DNA from: Acididesulfobacillus acetoxydans
GTDB taxonomy: Bacteria > Bacillota > Desulfitobacteriia > Desulfitobacteriales > Desulfitobacteriaceae
DNA: 64,000 nucleotides
NCBI RefSeq assembly: GCF_902729405.1
Contig: NZ_LR746496.1
Location: 806,001-870,000 of the forward strand
Direction: 5' to 3'
The translations under genes were made by a program, and so were the position numbers. This document shows, piece after piece, positions 51,896-61,266 of the stretch. Numbering within the stretch: the first letter of the stretch is position 1; each line of letters begins with the position of its first letter. The notes beneath the pieces were generated by a model. That model was not told the DNA's origin. It saw only the letters and a program-made list of their open reading frames with translations, and searched no databases.

Positions 51896-51950
51896 CTTCT
51901 CGGCGAACACTTGGGCGTTGGCTTCCTGTTTCATCAATCGTTGCCCTCGT

Positions 51951-51977
51951 CCAGCACTCAAGGTTTCTGAGTGCTGG
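51951..51977. repeat. Perfect hairpin CCAGCACTCA/TGAGTGCTGG
   Basis: 10-bp arms around a 7-nt loop, within the decayed region after bzaB. It lies 127 bp beyond the bzaB stop and may act as a terminator, although no T run follows. Confidence 0.45.
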
Positions 51978-52116
51978 ATTAGGTCTTACGCAATTTCCAC
52001 AGGCGTAACTTCGGGCGGTTCCCGCCCTACAGAAAATCTATGTTTGGGCCATGGCGCTAAGTCCACGCTCTAAGATGAGTTTAGCACTCACTAGAAATCA
52101 GCCCTCTACTCTATAT

Positions 52117-52154
52117 ACGACTGATTATATTATAATACGACTGATTATATTATA
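52117..52154. repeat. Two tandem 20-bp AT-rich repeats
   Basis: ACGACTGATTATATTATAAT at 52117-52136, then the same first 18 bases from 52137. Confidence 0.75.
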
Positions 52155-52225
52155 CCAGAACAATTTATACCAGAACATTTTATACCAGAACATTTTATAC
52201 CAGAACATTTTATACCAGAACAATT
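52151..52225. repeat. Five tandem 15-bp repeats (TATACCAGAACATTT)
   Basis: Units begin at 52151, 52166, 52181, 52196 and 52211; the first and last end AATT, the middle three ATTT. No spacers. The region 51825-52665 contains no gene that can be supported. Confidence 0.85.
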
Positions 52226-52272
52226 TGCCAAATACTATACGCTTTTTTGTGAATGTCCATATAGCGATTCAT

Positions 52273-52305
52273 CCCCCGCCTATAGAGGCCTATAGAGGAC
52301 GGGGG
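52273..52305. repeat. IS200/IS605-end-like hairpin
   Basis: CCCCCG (52273-52278) pairs with CGGGGG (52300-52305), followed by ACTTCTCGC as in the hairpin at 51865. The loop holds CTATAGAGG twice. The two hairpins may be the ends of one decayed element of about 440 bp. Confidence 0.45.
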
Positions 52306-52665
52306 ACTTCTCGCAAGCCATGTTAAAAAATGGAGTTGACTTTGGCTGGAGAGTGAGTTCCTCCCGGAAAAAGCCGGTCTGTTGACTTAAACATGTTCAT
52401 CCATACGTATAATGCATATAATGGGAGAGTTTTTTCTGGAACCTGGGTCCGGGAAGAACTGGCCCGGCAAAGATTCGCTACGACAGAGCTTCTGCCCCTG
52501 ACGACGGACACGGCCGTCATCTTTGCCAGCCAAAAGATCGGCCGTGATTTTGTTTGGGGCAGGGCTCGCCGGTATCTTGCCGCCTCTCTTTTTGGTGGTC
52601 TCCGGCCAAACGTCGTAATCTATGCAATCTATAAAGAAAATTGCCCCGGAAACGGAATTCGGTAT

Positions 52666-52693
52666 TGACATTTGGGGGTCACATGCTAAAATA
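52666..52693 (+). promoter_or_regulatory. Sigma-A promoter of the tRNA genes
   Basis: TTGACA (52666-52671), 16-bp spacer, TAAAAT (52688-52693), about 100 bp upstream of tRNA-Tyr. Confidence 0.7.
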
Positions 52694-52794
52694 AGTTTTG
52701 TGCTGCAATTACTGCAACCGATCCTGCAACTGAATCAAAATGCTGCAGGATAAACCAGGATACCGAGGGTTTTTTTGTCTTCCCGATTTTTCAT

Positions 52795-52878
52795 GGGCAG
52801 GTGGCCGAGTGGTTAAAGGCGGCAGACTGTAAATCTGTTCCGGAAGGTACGGTGGTTCGAATCCATCCCTGCCCACCA
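52795..52878 (+). tRNA. tRNA-Tyr (GTA)
   Basis: Acceptor GGGCAGG pairs with CCTGCCC. The anticodon loop CTGTAAA carries GTA; there is a long class II variable arm, GGTTCGAATCC in the T arm, and an encoded CCA end. Confidence 0.95.
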
Positions 52879-52881
52879 ATT

Positions 52882-52963
52882 CAGAGGTCGGAAGTCAGAG
52901 GTCGGAAGTCAGAAATCAAAGATCGAAAGCCGAGCGCCGGAAGTCGGAGATCGAAGGCCGGAC
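52882..52963. repeat. Degenerate GGTCGGAAGTCAGA-type short repeats between the tRNAs
   Basis: GAGGTCGGAAGTCA occurs twice in tandem, then decays into related heptamers. No function seen. Confidence 0.5.
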
Positions 52964-53046
52964 AGTTCGTATGGAGTATTGATACCAAGAGGGAAGTCAT
53001 TCTGGAAATTGTGGCAGTTATCCTCTGGTTTGAGACAATTGATCAG

Positions 53047-53121
<75 letters not shown>

Positions 53122-53310
53122 AGACTTCAAAAGGCAGCGTGGCTGCCTTTCTTTCGCTGGATGGCTTCCGGCGGCAAGGCGAAAGGGGTTTCGCAGTCAG
53201 ACAGTTAAATCCGGAAATCCCCGCGGGATCAAGATCAATTAAGTTGTTGCGGCGCACTTGGCGCATCTGGAGCATCCGGCGCGCTTAAAGGTCAGAAAAT
53301 CAGGCTTTTC

Positions 53311-53339
53311 TTGACATGATATGTGTCATATGATAAATT
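53311..53339 (+). promoter_or_regulatory. Sigma-A promoter of rpmG
   Basis: TTGACA (53311-53316), 17-bp spacer, TAAATT (53334-53339). The spacer contains the inverted repeat ATATG/CATAT. Confidence 0.75.
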
Positions 53340-53391
53340 ATTGGGAGCAATGGGTTTATTTCCAGGGCCATACAGTGGGAGGTGTTCGTGG

Positions 53392-53541
53392 ATGCGCGTT
53401 GGTATTATCTTAGCATGTACGGAATGCAAACACCGGAACTATGCGACGGTAAAAAATAAAAAGACCAACCCAGATCGCTTGGAGGTCAAAAAGTATTGTA
53501 AGTTTTGCAGAACACATACGTCGCATAAGGAGACGAAGTAA
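53392..53541 (+). CDS. rpmG: Ribosomal protein L33
   Basis: A 49-residue bL33 from the ATG at 53392, with GGAGGTG 8 nt upstream. Zinc-type cysteine pairs are in [10 protein letters not shown] and [11 protein letters not shown], so this is the zinc-binding (C+) form. It belongs to the large ribosomal subunit. The position before secE-nusG is the usual one in Firmicutes. Confidence 0.95.
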   Translation: MRVGIILACTECKHRNYATVKNKKTNPDRLEVKKYCKFCRTHTSHKETK

Positions 53542-53548
53542 TTTTTTT

Positions 53549-53618
53549 TGCCTTCGTCGAGAAAAAGGCGTGCCATCTCGTAATGCCTTCGTCGAGAAAA
53601 CGTGTGCCGTCTCGTAAA
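53549..53618. repeat. Two tandem repeats of about 35 bp downstream of rpmG
   Basis: TGCCTTCGTCGAGAAAA...GTGCC(A/G)TCTCGTAA occurs twice. CGAGA and TCTCG within each unit can pair as a hairpin, so these may be terminators or leftover small elements. Confidence 0.6.
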
Positions 53619-53828
53619 ATCGGCGCTGAGCTTGGCCGGTTTGAACGGCGCCTCCGGCCGTTGCGCCGGGAGCGGCCGGAGTGTTGTGGCGGGATGCGCA
53701 TAGGGGTTTCCCAGTGGGACTGGCTGTACGCCCGGGAACGTTGTTAAGAACCTGGTTGCGTGACCGTATGGTGCGCAGGCCGGCGTATGGTTCGGAGGTC
53801 CGTAGGTCTAATTTAAGGATGTGATGCA

Positions 53829-54050
53829 ATGGGCGCCGCAAGGAAACCCGGAAATGCTCAGGGCCAAATGACGAAATCCACGGAGTATTTTCGGGGGGTT
53901 TGGGCTGAATTAAAGAAGGTGCATTGGCCGACCCGGCAACAGCTTCTCGTTTATACGGGGGTTGTCGTGCTGTCGGTGGCTATAGTGGCCATCTTGATGT
54001 GGATTGTGGACAGCGCTTTAACTTTGGCGTTGGCCAGGTTCCTTCCTTAA
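53829..54050 (+). CDS. secE: Preprotein translocase subunit SecE
   Basis: A 73-residue SecE. It has a cytoplasmic amphipathic helix (STEYFRGVWAELKKVHWPTR) with the conserved KKVxWPxR and one membrane helix (VYTGVVVLSVAIVAILMWIV). AAGGATG precedes the ATG. It clamps SecY in the Sec translocase. It is followed by a 230-bp spacer with repeats before nusG, longer than usual. Confidence 0.95.
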   Translation: MGAARKPGNAQGQMTKSTEYFRGVWAELKKVHWPTRQQLLVYTGVVVLSVAIVAILMWIVDSALTLALARFLP

Positions 54051-54067
54051 GGAAGGAGATACCCGGG

Positions 54068-54182
54068 TTGACTTCATACTTCTAGGAAGCAAATACTGTG
54101 GGACACCCGGGATGCCCGGGATGTCCCCGGCAGTTGACTTCATACTTCAAGGACGCGGATACCCGGGTTGACTTCATACTTC
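54068..54182. repeat. Three copies of TTGACTTCATACTTC between secE and nusG
   Basis: Copies at 54068-54082, 54134-54148 and 54168-54182; two are preceded by ACCCGGG. A GGGATGCCCGGGATGTCCC stretch lies between the first two. Confidence 0.8.
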
Positions 54183-54282
54183 CGACCGGGGTTTGCCGCC
54201 GGGGCAGCTCCGACAGATAAACGTTAAGGCTTGGGTTAATTTCACAGGGAGGTTAGGGCTTCGTTTGGTGCCCTGATGAGCG

Positions 54283-54810
54283 ATGGAGAAGAACTGGTAC
54301 GTCATTCATACGTATTCCGGCTACGAGAACAAAGTCAAGACGAACTTGGAGAAGCGGGTTGAATCCATGAACATGGAGGACAAGATCTTTCGGGTGCTTG
54401 TCCCCATGGAGGATGAGATCGAAATCAAGAACGGGAAGAAAAAGGTTGCCAAGCGCAAGGTGTTTCCCGGGTATGTCTTGGTTGAGATGGACATGACGGA
54501 CGACTCCTGGTATGTCGTGCGCAACACCCCGGGAGTGACGGGGTTCGTCGGGACCGGCGCCAAGCCGATTCCTTTGTTGGAATATGAGGTGACAAGCATT
54601 CTCCGTCAGATGGGCTACGAAGAAGTCCGGACCAGAGTGGATTATTCGGTGAACCAGAGTGTCCGGGTGATTACGGGGCCTTTCAAAGATTTTATTGGGG
54701 TAATCCGGGAGATTCTCGAAGACAAGGGAAAGCTTCGTGTCATGGTTTCTATGTTTGGCCGGGAGACCCCCGTGGAATTGGAGTTTGCGCAAGTCGAAAA
54801 GATTGATTAA
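54283..54810 (+). CDS. nusG: Transcription termination/antitermination protein NusG
   Basis: A 175-residue NusG. The NGN domain is at about 1-110 ([46 protein letters not shown]). The KOW domain is at about 122-172 ([38 protein letters not shown]). It binds RNA polymerase and links it to pausing, Rho or ribosomes. A stop codon lies just upstream in frame, so the ATG at 54283 is the only start, yet there is no clear ribosome binding site. Confidence 0.96.
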   Translation: MEKNWYVIHTYSGYENKVKTNLEKRVESMNMEDKIFRVLVPMEDEIEIKNGKKKVAKRKVFPGYVLVEMDMTDDSWYVVRNTPGVTGFVGTGAKPIPLLEYEVTSILRQMGYEEVRTRVDYSVNQSVRVITGPFKDFIGVIREILEDKGKLRVMVSMFGRETPVELEFAQVEKID

Positions 54811-54859
54811 GGACATTCCGAACTCGATTAAGGATATCCCGAAAAGGAGGTGTTTGTTT

Positions 54860-55285
54860 ATGGCAAAGAAAGTTGTCGGTTTGGTCAAGTTGGCGATCAC
54901 GGCAGGTAAGGCTACACCCGCGCCTCCGGTCGGTCCGGCACTCGGTCAGCATGGGGTCAATATTATGGCGTTCTGCAAAGAGTACAACGAGCGCACCAAA
55001 GACCAAGCCGGGCTTATTATTCCGGTGGAAATCACAGTATTTGAAGATCGCTCATTTTCGTTCATTACGAAGACGCCGCCGGCCTCGGTGCTGCTGAAAA
55101 AAGCAGCCAATATCAATTCCGGGTCGGCAGAGCCCAACCGTAAAAAAGTTGCTAAAGTCGACAAGGTCAAGGTTCGTGAAATCGCCGAGTTAAAAATGAA
55201 GGATCTCAATGCCGCCAGTGTCGAGGCCGCCATGCGGATGGTGGAAGGAACGGCCCGAAGTATGGGTATTGAAATTGCCGAGTAG
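54860..55285 (+). CDS. rplK: Ribosomal protein L11
   Basis: A 141-residue uL11 from the ATG at 54860, with AAAGGAGG upstream. [20 protein letters not shown], the flexible Pro-rich N-terminus, and [13 protein letters not shown] are characteristic. It forms the stalk base and binds 23S rRNA at the GTPase centre. First of the rplKA pair. Confidence 0.97.
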   Translation: MAKKVVGLVKLAITAGKATPAPPVGPALGQHGVNIMAFCKEYNERTKDQAGLIIPVEITVFEDRSFSFITKTPPASVLLKKAANINSGSAEPNRKKVAKVDKVKVREIAELKMKDLNAASVEAAMRMVEGTARSMGIEIAE

Positions 55286-55358
55286 TCGGCTGCAGCGCCG
55301 GCTCAGAAGAAAGATAGTGGGAGGGCTTGAGCCCGTTTCACCACTGGGAGGTTAAGGT

Positions 55359-56051
55359 ATGCCGAAGGCAGGAAAGAATCGTCAGGAAGCAGTCAAACTG
55401 TATGACCGCAACGCCCTGTTTGAGCCCTCGGAAGCGGTGGGCATCGTCAAGAAGATCGCCAAAGCGAAGTTTGACGAAACTGTGGATGCCGCTTTCCGTT
55501 TGGGGATCGATACCAGGCACGCGGATCAGCAGATCAGGGGAGCGGTAGTTCTCCCTCACGGAACCGGTAAAAGTAAGACGGTTTTGGTTTTCGCCAAAGG
55601 TGACAAGGCGAAAGAGGCCGAGCAGGCCGGAGCCGATTTTGTCGGAGCCGAAGAAATGGTGGAAAAAATTCAGCAAGGTTGGTTTGATTTTGACGTGGCG
55701 GTCGCAACCCCCGACATGATGGGTATGGTCGGTAAATTGGGCCGGATGCTGGGACCTAAGGGCCTGATGCCGAATCCGAAAACCGGGACAGTCACTTTTG
55801 AAGTGGCCAAGGCCATTCACGAAATCAAGGCCGGTAAGATCACTTACCGTGCCGACAAAGCCGGGATTATCCATGCCCCCATCGGCAAAGTCTCTTTTTC
55901 CGAAGAACAATTGCTGGATAACTACCGGGTGCTGGCGGAGACTTTGATTAAGGTAAAACCCGCCGCTGCCAAGGGTCAATATATTCGAAGTGTCACCTTG
56001 TCCTCTACGATGAGCCCTGCCGTAAAAATTAATCCGCTTAAGGCGCATTAG
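55359..56051 (+). CDS. rplA: Ribosomal protein L1
   Basis: A 230-residue uL1. It has [20 protein letters not shown], the conserved [20 protein letters not shown] and the C-terminal [22 protein letters not shown] precedes the ATG. It forms the L1 stalk at the E site and often represses its own operon. Confidence 0.97.
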   Translation: MPKAGKNRQEAVKLYDRNALFEPSEAVGIVKKIAKAKFDETVDAAFRLGIDTRHADQQIRGAVVLPHGTGKSKTVLVFAKGDKAKEAEQAGADFVGAEEMVEKIQQGWFDFDVAVATPDMMGMVGKLGRMLGPKGLMPNPKTGTVTFEVAKAIHEIKAGKITYRADKAGIIHAPIGKVSFSEEQLLDNYRVLAETLIKVKPAAAKGQYIRSVTLSSTMSPAVKINPLKAH

Positions 56052-56059
56052 CCTGAAGC

Positions 56060-56236
56060 GGATGGGCAATTTCGGAGCCGCCGTCGGTAAATATTCATGA
56101 TCAGACCCGGAATGAGAATATGGCCGCCGCTGAAGACAGCAGGAGCCTTTGGGCTTAATCTTATATCCTGCCGAGGTTGGACAGATCGCTGACATAAGTT
56201 CAGCTTTCTTAACCTCTGCTGCGGCAGAGGTTTTTT
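56060..56236 (+). promoter_or_regulatory. Ribosomal protein L10 leader with terminator
   Basis: The conserved core GACAGCAGGAGCC with TTATATCCTGCCGAGGT (56130-56177) matches the L10 leader, which binds L10 or L10-L12. The terminator AACCTCTGC/GCAGAGGTT with six T follows at 56211-56236; its left arm can pair with CCGAGGTT as an antiterminator. It autoregulates rplJL. Confidence 0.9.
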
Positions 56237-56283
56237 GACTGGCGGAAAAGACGATTAAAAATTCCGGGAAGGAGGTGTCAATC

Positions 56284-56802
56284 ATGCTTAACCATGAGGA
56301 GAAGGCTCAGGTGACGGCAGAGATCCGGGAGAAATTGGGCAGTTCGACGGGAGTGGTTTTGGCGGACTACCGCGGTTTGACCGTCGCTCAGGTGACTCAA
56401 TTGCGTGTAAAACTGCGTGCAGCCGGGGTGGAATATCGGGTTCTGAAGAACACACTGGTGAAGAGGGCCGCGCAGGAGGTCGGTGTCCAGGGTTTGGATC
56501 CGTTTCTGGAAGGGCCTACGGCCGTTGCCTTTAGCGCTGACCCTGTAGCGCCTGCCAAGATTCTCTCCGAGTTTGCCAAGACCAATAAGAATTTCGTGAT
56601 TAAAGCGGGTGTGCTCGAAGGGAAGGTCATCGGTGCGGACGGGGTAAAAGTTCTGGCGGACCTGCCGCCGCGCGAGGTGCTCTTGGCGCAGGTGCTGCGC
56701 GGGATGCAGGCTCCTTTGGCCGGAATGGTCAACGTTCTGCAAGGCCCGATTCGCAAACTCGCGTATGTATTGGAAGCAATACGGCAAGCGCAGGAAGCCT
56801 GA
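56284..56802 (+). CDS. rplJ: Ribosomal protein L10
   Basis: A 172-residue uL10. The ATG at 56284 is chosen because GGAGGTG ends 6 nt upstream; a GTG inside that site is too close. It has [31 protein letters not shown] and a C-terminal helix that binds L12 dimers. It carries the L7/L12 stalk. Confidence 0.96.
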   Translation: MLNHEEKAQVTAEIREKLGSSTGVVLADYRGLTVAQVTQLRVKLRAAGVEYRVLKNTLVKRAAQEVGVQGLDPFLEGPTAVAFSADPVAPAKILSEFAKTNKNFVIKAGVLEGKVIGADGVKVLADLPPREVLLAQVLRGMQAPLAGMVNVLQGPIRKLAYVLEAIRQAQEA

Positions 56803-56839
56803 GAGAAAAAGTATATTTATATTTTAGGAGGAAACAAAA

Positions 56840-57220
56840 ATGTCAAAGACCAGTGAAATTATCGAAGCCGTTAAAGGCCTCTCTGTTCTGGAACTGTCCG
56901 AGTTGGTCAAAGCCTTTGAAGAAGAGTTCGGGGTCAGCGCGGCGGCCCCGGTGGCGGTGGCGGCGCCGGGAGCGGCTCCCGGCGCCGCGCCGGCTGCGGT
57001 GGAAGAGCAAACCGAGTTTGATGTCATCCTGGTCGAAGTCGGGTCCTCCAAGATTAACGTCATCAAAGCCGTCCGCGAAGTGACCGGCTTAGGGCTAAAA
57101 GAAGCGAAAGACCTCGTCGACAGCGCTCCGAAACCTATCAAAGAGAAGATCTCCAAAGAGGATGCGGAAGCGTTAAAGACCAAATTGAGCGATGCCGGTG
57201 CCAAAGTCGAAGTAAAATAA
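56840..57220 (+). CDS. rplL: Ribosomal protein L7/L12
   Basis: A 126-residue bL12. The N-terminal dimerisation domain ([16 protein letters not shown]) is followed by an Ala/Pro/Gly hinge and the C-terminal factor-binding domain ([34 protein letters not shown]). AGGAGG precedes the ATG. A strong terminator follows. Confidence 0.97.
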   Translation: MSKTSEIIEAVKGLSVLELSELVKAFEEEFGVSAAAPVAVAAPGAAPGAAPAAVEEQTEFDVILVEVGSSKINVIKAVREVTGLGLKEAKDLVDSAPKPIKEKISKEDAEALKTKLSDAGAKVEVK

Positions 57221-57245
57221 GGCTAACGGTACTGCCGGGGAGTGA

Positions 57246-57276
57246 GGCGGGGTGTTTTTCAACACCCCGCCTTTTT
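57246..57276 (+). terminator. Terminator after rplL
   Basis: GGCGGGGTG (57246-57254) pairs with CACCCCGCC (57263-57271), then five T. Confidence 0.9.
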
Positions 57277-57375
57277 CGCGGCTCCCCCGCCGGACAGCGA
57301 TTTCCGGAGCAGGTGATCATTTTCGGGAAACGGCAAAAATTTCGGCTATTGCGCAAATAAATTTCGGATTAGTCC

Positions 57376-57404
57376 TTGACACAAGGACGTAATAATGGTA
57401 TCCT
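57376..57404 (+). promoter_or_regulatory. Sigma-A promoter of rpoBC
   Basis: TTGACA (57376-57381), 17-bp spacer, TATCCT (57399-57404), predicting a start near 57411 and a 350-nt leader before rpoB. Confidence 0.75.
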
Positions 57405-57533
57405 TAATAATTGTTACTGTGGAGAATTGGTAAATCCTATCAGAAGGACCATATTCATGTCCACTTTGGATCTGTCCGGATGGTGCGGCACGAAGGAGGA
57501 TTGTTTCTTGCCGCCATTTATCCAAAGCGTAAG

Positions 57534-57557
57534 ACTCCGACTTCTATAAGTGGGAGT
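57534..57557. repeat. GC-rich palindrome in the rpoB leader
   Basis: ACTCCGACTT (57534-57543) pairs with AAGTGGGAGT (57548-57557) except one mismatch. Same type as 1329-1352 and 46988-47021. Confidence 0.6.
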
Positions 57558-57629
57558 GGATCCTACGTACCCCGCTTCGGTGGGGGTAGACTCCATCCTT
57601 CGGCACAAAAGCATAATTTCACGCTCTGT

Positions 57630-57664
57630 GCCTACGATAGTCTCCACCGGAGACTATCGTAGGC
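57630..57664. repeat. Perfect 16-bp hairpin in the rpoB leader
   Basis: GCCTACGATAGTCTCC (57630-57645) pairs perfectly with GGAGACTATCGTAGGC (57649-57664) around ACC. An 18-bp palindrome GTTCAGCTTAAGCTGAAC follows at 57676-57693. Confidence 0.85.
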
Positions 57665-57765
57665 GAAGTCTCGATGTTCAGCTTAAGCTGAACGAGTTTA
57701 CTGAGAGTTGGGCTTTGAACCGCTTGCCTGTTTCGGAAAATCAAACTTGAGGGGTGAAGCATCAA

Positions 57766-60700
57766 ATGTTCTATCCTGTTAAGGTTGGGACAAGGGAACG
57801 TTGGAGCTATTCAAGGATCCGGGAAATTCTCGAAATGCCGAATCTGATTGAAATCCAGCAAAACTCCTATCTTTGGTTCCTTGAAGAGGGATTGCGCGAA
57901 ATGTTTCGTGACATTTCCCCCATTCAGGATTTCACGGGTAATTTGGTTTTGGAATTCATTGATTACAGCCTGGGAGATCCGAAATATGAGGTCGAAGAAT
58001 GTAAAGAACGCGATGTGACCTATGCCGCCCCTCTCAGGGTCAAGGTTCGCCTTATAAATAAAGAAACCGGAGAAGTAAAAGAGCAGGAAGTGTTCATGGG
58101 GGATTTTCCCCTGATGACAGAAAAGGGAACTTTTATCATCAACGGTGCGGAGCGAGTGATCGTCAGCCAGCTGGTTCGTTCCCCGGGGGTCTATTATTCC
58201 GAACAGATCGATCCGACCGGCAAGAAACTTTACGGTGCGACGGTTATTCCGAACCGGGGTGCCTGGCTTGAATTTGAGAGTGATCTGAACGATAACCTTT
58301 ATGTCAGGGTGGATAGGACGCGTAAGCTGTCCGCGACCATTCTGATCAGAGCGTTGGGATACAGCAGCAACGGTCAGATCTTGGAACTGTTTGATGATCG
58401 TCCCGAAATTCGGGGGACGTTGGAAAGGGATAACTCCGAGTCGACGGAGGAGGCTCTGGTTGAAATATATAAAAGGCTGCGTCCCGGTGAGCCTCCGACG
58501 GTTGACAGCGCCCGTTCTCTGTTGGAAACCCTCTTTTTTGATCCCAAACGTTACGACTTGGCGAAAGTCGGACGCTACAAGCTGAACAAAAAGTTGGGTT
58601 TGGATATTCCCATGAATGTGCGTCATTTGACGAAGGAAGACATCATAGCGGCGATGAACCGGATGCTCTTCCTCATGACCGGGGAAGGACATGGCGACGA
58701 TATTGATCATCTGGGCAACCGACGCCTTCGGTCGGTCGGAGAACTTCTGCAGAATCAGTTCCGGATCGGGCTATCGCGCATGGAACGGGTTGTGCGGGAA
58801 CGGATGACGATTCAGGACGTGGATGTGATTACACCTCAGGTGCTGATCAACATTCGCCCCGTCGTGGCGGCGATCAAAGAGTTCTTCGGCAGCAGTCAGC
58901 TCTCCCAGTTTATGGACCAGACCAATCCGCTGGCGGAATTGACCCATAAACGGCGTCTCAGTGCCCTGGGTCCGGGGGGGTTGAGCAGGGAAAGGGCCGG
59001 GTTCGAAGTTCGGGATGTGCACCACTCACACTATGGCAGGATGTGCCCGATTGAAACCCCGGAGGGTCCGAACATCGGCTTGATCGGTTCTTTGAGTACT
59101 TATGGCAGGATCAATGAATACGGGTTCATCGAGGCTCCGTATCGCAAGGTCGACCAAGACGAGGGTATTGTCACGGACGAGATTCATTATCTTACGGCGG
59201 ATGAAGAAGAGAAATACATTGTGGCGCAGGCCAATGCCCTTTTAGACGCGGATGGCCGCTTTGTCGCTGAGAAAATCGACGCCCGCCATGGTGCGGATTT
59301 TGTCTTGGTTGCCCCTAACCGCATTGACTACATGGATGTCTCGCCCAAGCAGATGGTTTCCATAGCCACGGCTCTTATTCCGTTCTTGGAACATGATGAC
59401 GCGAACCGGGCTCTGATGGGCTCAAACATGCAGCGCCAGGCTGTGCCCCTCTTGCGGGCCGACGCGCCCCTGGTCGGAACGGGGATGGAATATAAGGCGG
59501 CCAAAGATTCGGGTGTTTGCGTCTTGGCGAAAAAAGGCGGAGTGGTGGAACGGTCGACCGCGGATGAGATCATCATCCGCGGTGACGACGGGACGACCCA
59601 GAAAAATAGGCTGCTTAAGTATTTGCGTTCGAATCAGGGCACCTGTATCAACCAGCGTCCGATCGTGAGTAAAGGTGAAGTCGTCAGCGCGGGGCAAATC
59701 GTTGCGGACGGACCGTCGACGGAGCAGGGCGAACTTGCCCTTGGGCACAATGTCCTGGTGGCCTTTATGACTTGGGAAGGGTACAACTACGAGGATGCCA
59801 TCCTCATCAGTGAAAAGTTGGTCCGCGAGGACTATTATACATCTATTCATATTGAAGAATATGAGGCAGACGCCCGGGATACTAAGCTGGGTCCGGAAGA
59901 GATTACGCGCGACATTCCCAACGTAGGTGAGGATGTGCTCAAAGACCTGGACGAGCGCGGCATTATTCGCATCGGTGCCGAGGTACACCCCAGCGACATT
60001 CTGGTAGGAAAGGTGACACCGAAAGGTGAGACAGAACTCACGGCGGAGGAGCGTCTTTTGCGGGCCATCTTCGGTGAGAAAGCCAGGGAAGTGAGAGACA
60101 CCTCTCTCCGGGTTCCGCATGGGGAGGCCGGGAAGATTGTCGATGTCAAGGTTTTTACCCGGGAAAACGGGGACGAGTTGGCACCGGGAGTAAACGAACT
60201 GGTTCGGGTCTACATTGCTCAAAAGAGAAAGATCTCCGTGGGAGACAAGATGGCGGGCCGGCATGGCAACAAAGGCGTCATTTCCCGGATCATGCGCCAG
60301 GAGGACATGCCTTTTATGCCGGATGGCACACCGATTGAGATCGTGCTCAATCCGCTCGGGGTTCCTTCACGGATGAATCTGGGCCAAATCATGGAGACTC
60401 ACTTGGGCTGGGCTGCCAAGACCCTGGGCATTCGTGTTGCCACCCCTGTCTTCGACGGGGCCACAGAGGACGATGTCTTTGCCACTTTAGCCAAGGCCGG
60501 ACTGCCGGAGGGGGGGAAAACGGTTCTCTACGACGGGCGGACCGGAGAACCTTTCGACAATAAATTGACCGTCGGTTATATGTATGTTTTGAAACTGCAT
60601 CATCTGGTTGACGATAAAATCCATGCCCGTTCGACAGGGCCCTATTCTTTGGTGACCCAGCAGCCTCTGGGGGGGAAGGCTCAGTTCGGCGGGCAGCGTT

Positions 60701-61131
60701 TCGGGGAGATGGAAGTCTGGGCTCTGGAAGCTTACGGTGCCGCTTACACCCTGCAGGAGATTTTAACGGTGAAGTCTGATGATATTGTCGGCCGGGTTAA
60801 AACCTATGAAGCGATCGTCAAAGGAGAGAACATTCCCGAACCGGGGGTTCCCGAATCATTCAAGGTCCTGATCAAGGAACTCCAGAGCCTGGCTCTCGAC
60901 GTCCGGGTTCTCTCCGAAGACGATGAAGAAATAGAGATCCATGAAATCGACGAGGATGTCACTGAGACCGCAAAGGAGTTGGGGATTGACCTGCATGAAG
61001 AGATGCCTGTGGCCGAGGTTGTGGCAAGCCCCGGCGACGAGGAGGAAGAGTTCATCGACGACGATGAAGAGATTGCCGAGGACGAACAAGGTTTAGAAGA
61101 CGAACAAGGTTTAGAAGACGATCTTGAGTAG
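57766..61131 (+). CDS. rpoB: RNA polymerase beta subunit
   Basis: An 1121-residue RpoB. The ATG at 57766 is preferred because GAGGGGTG lies 9 nt upstream; a GTG at 57754 overlaps that site. The rifampicin region reads [32 protein letters not shown], the susceptible-type sequence. Further conserved parts are [20 protein letters not shown] and [20 protein letters not shown]. The C-terminus is a long acidic tail with a tandem 6-residue duplication ([17 protein letters not shown]). With RpoC it forms the catalytic core. Confidence 0.97.
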   Translation: MFYPVKVGTRERWSYSRIREILEMPNLIEIQQNSYLWFLEEGLREMFRDISPIQDFTGNLVLEFIDYSLGDPKYEVEECKERDVTYAAPLRVKVRLINKETGEVKEQEVFMGDFPLMTEKGTFIINGAERVIVSQLVRSPGVYYSEQIDPTGKKLYGATVIPNRGAWLEFESDLNDNLYVRVDRTRKLSATILIRALGYSSNGQILELFDDRPEIRGTLERDNSESTEEALVEIYKRLRPGEPPTVDSARSLLETLFFDPKRYDLAKVGRYKLNKKLGLDIPMNVRHLTKEDIIAAMNRMLFLMTGEGHGDDIDHLGNRRLRSVGELLQNQFRIGLSRMERVVRERMTIQDVDVITPQVLINIRPVVAAIKEFFGSSQLSQFMDQTNPLAELTHKRRLSALGPGGLSRERAGFEVRDVHHSHYGRMCPIETPEGPNIGLIGSLSTYGRINEYGFIEAPYRKVDQDEGIVTDEIHYLTADEEEKYIVAQANALLDADGRFVAEKIDARHGADFVLVAPNRIDYMDVSPKQMVSIATALIPFLEHDDANRALMGSNMQRQAVPLLRADAPLVGTGMEYKAAKDSGVCVLAKKGGVVERSTADEIIIRGDDGTTQKNRLLKYLRSNQGTCINQRPIVSKGEVVSAGQIVADGPSTEQGELALGHNVLVAFMTWEGYNYEDAILISEKLVREDYYTSIHIEEYEADARDTKLGPEEITRDIPNVGEDVLKDLDERGIIRIGAEVHPSDILVGKVTPKGETELTAEERLLRAIFGEKAREVRDTSLRVPHGEAGKIVDVKVFTRENGDELAPGVNELVRVYIAQKRKISVGDKMAGRHGNKGVISRIMRQEDMPFMPDGTPIEIVLNPLGVPSRMNLGQIMETHLGWAAKTLGIRVATPVFDGATEDDVFATLAKAGLPEGGKTVLYDGRTGEPFDNKLTVGYMYVLKLHHLVDDKIHARSTGPYSLVTQQPLGGKAQFGGQRFGEMEVWALEAYGAAYTLQEILTVKSDDIVGRVKTYEAIVKGENIPEPGVPESFKVLIKELQSLALDVRVLSEDDEEIEIHEIDEDVTETAKELGIDLHEEMPVAEVVASPGDEEEEFIDDDEEIAEDEQGLEDEQGLEDDLE

Positions 61132-61266
61132 GCTCCATGCCGGTTTTGCGACACAGGAGAGTCCCCGCCGCGGATAAGTGAAGCCGGGCCTGCAGGCTCA
61201 TTCCTTGGCGGAGTGGGTTGTCTGCACCTGTTTCCCTGATCCTCAGGGGCGAAAGGAGAGAGAAAC

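Noticed and set aside
52117-52225. CRISPR array
   Set aside because: Units of 15 and 20 bp are directly adjacent with no unique spacers and no cas genes.
52051-52326. A protein with LYQNI pentapeptide repeats
   Set aside because: It is only the translation of the 15-bp DNA repeats, with no ribosome binding site and an IS-end-like hairpin in its 3' part.
52393-52668. Possible small gene before the tRNAs, either strand
   Set aside because: Open frames overlap on both strands with no ribosome binding site, and no motif allows a choice.
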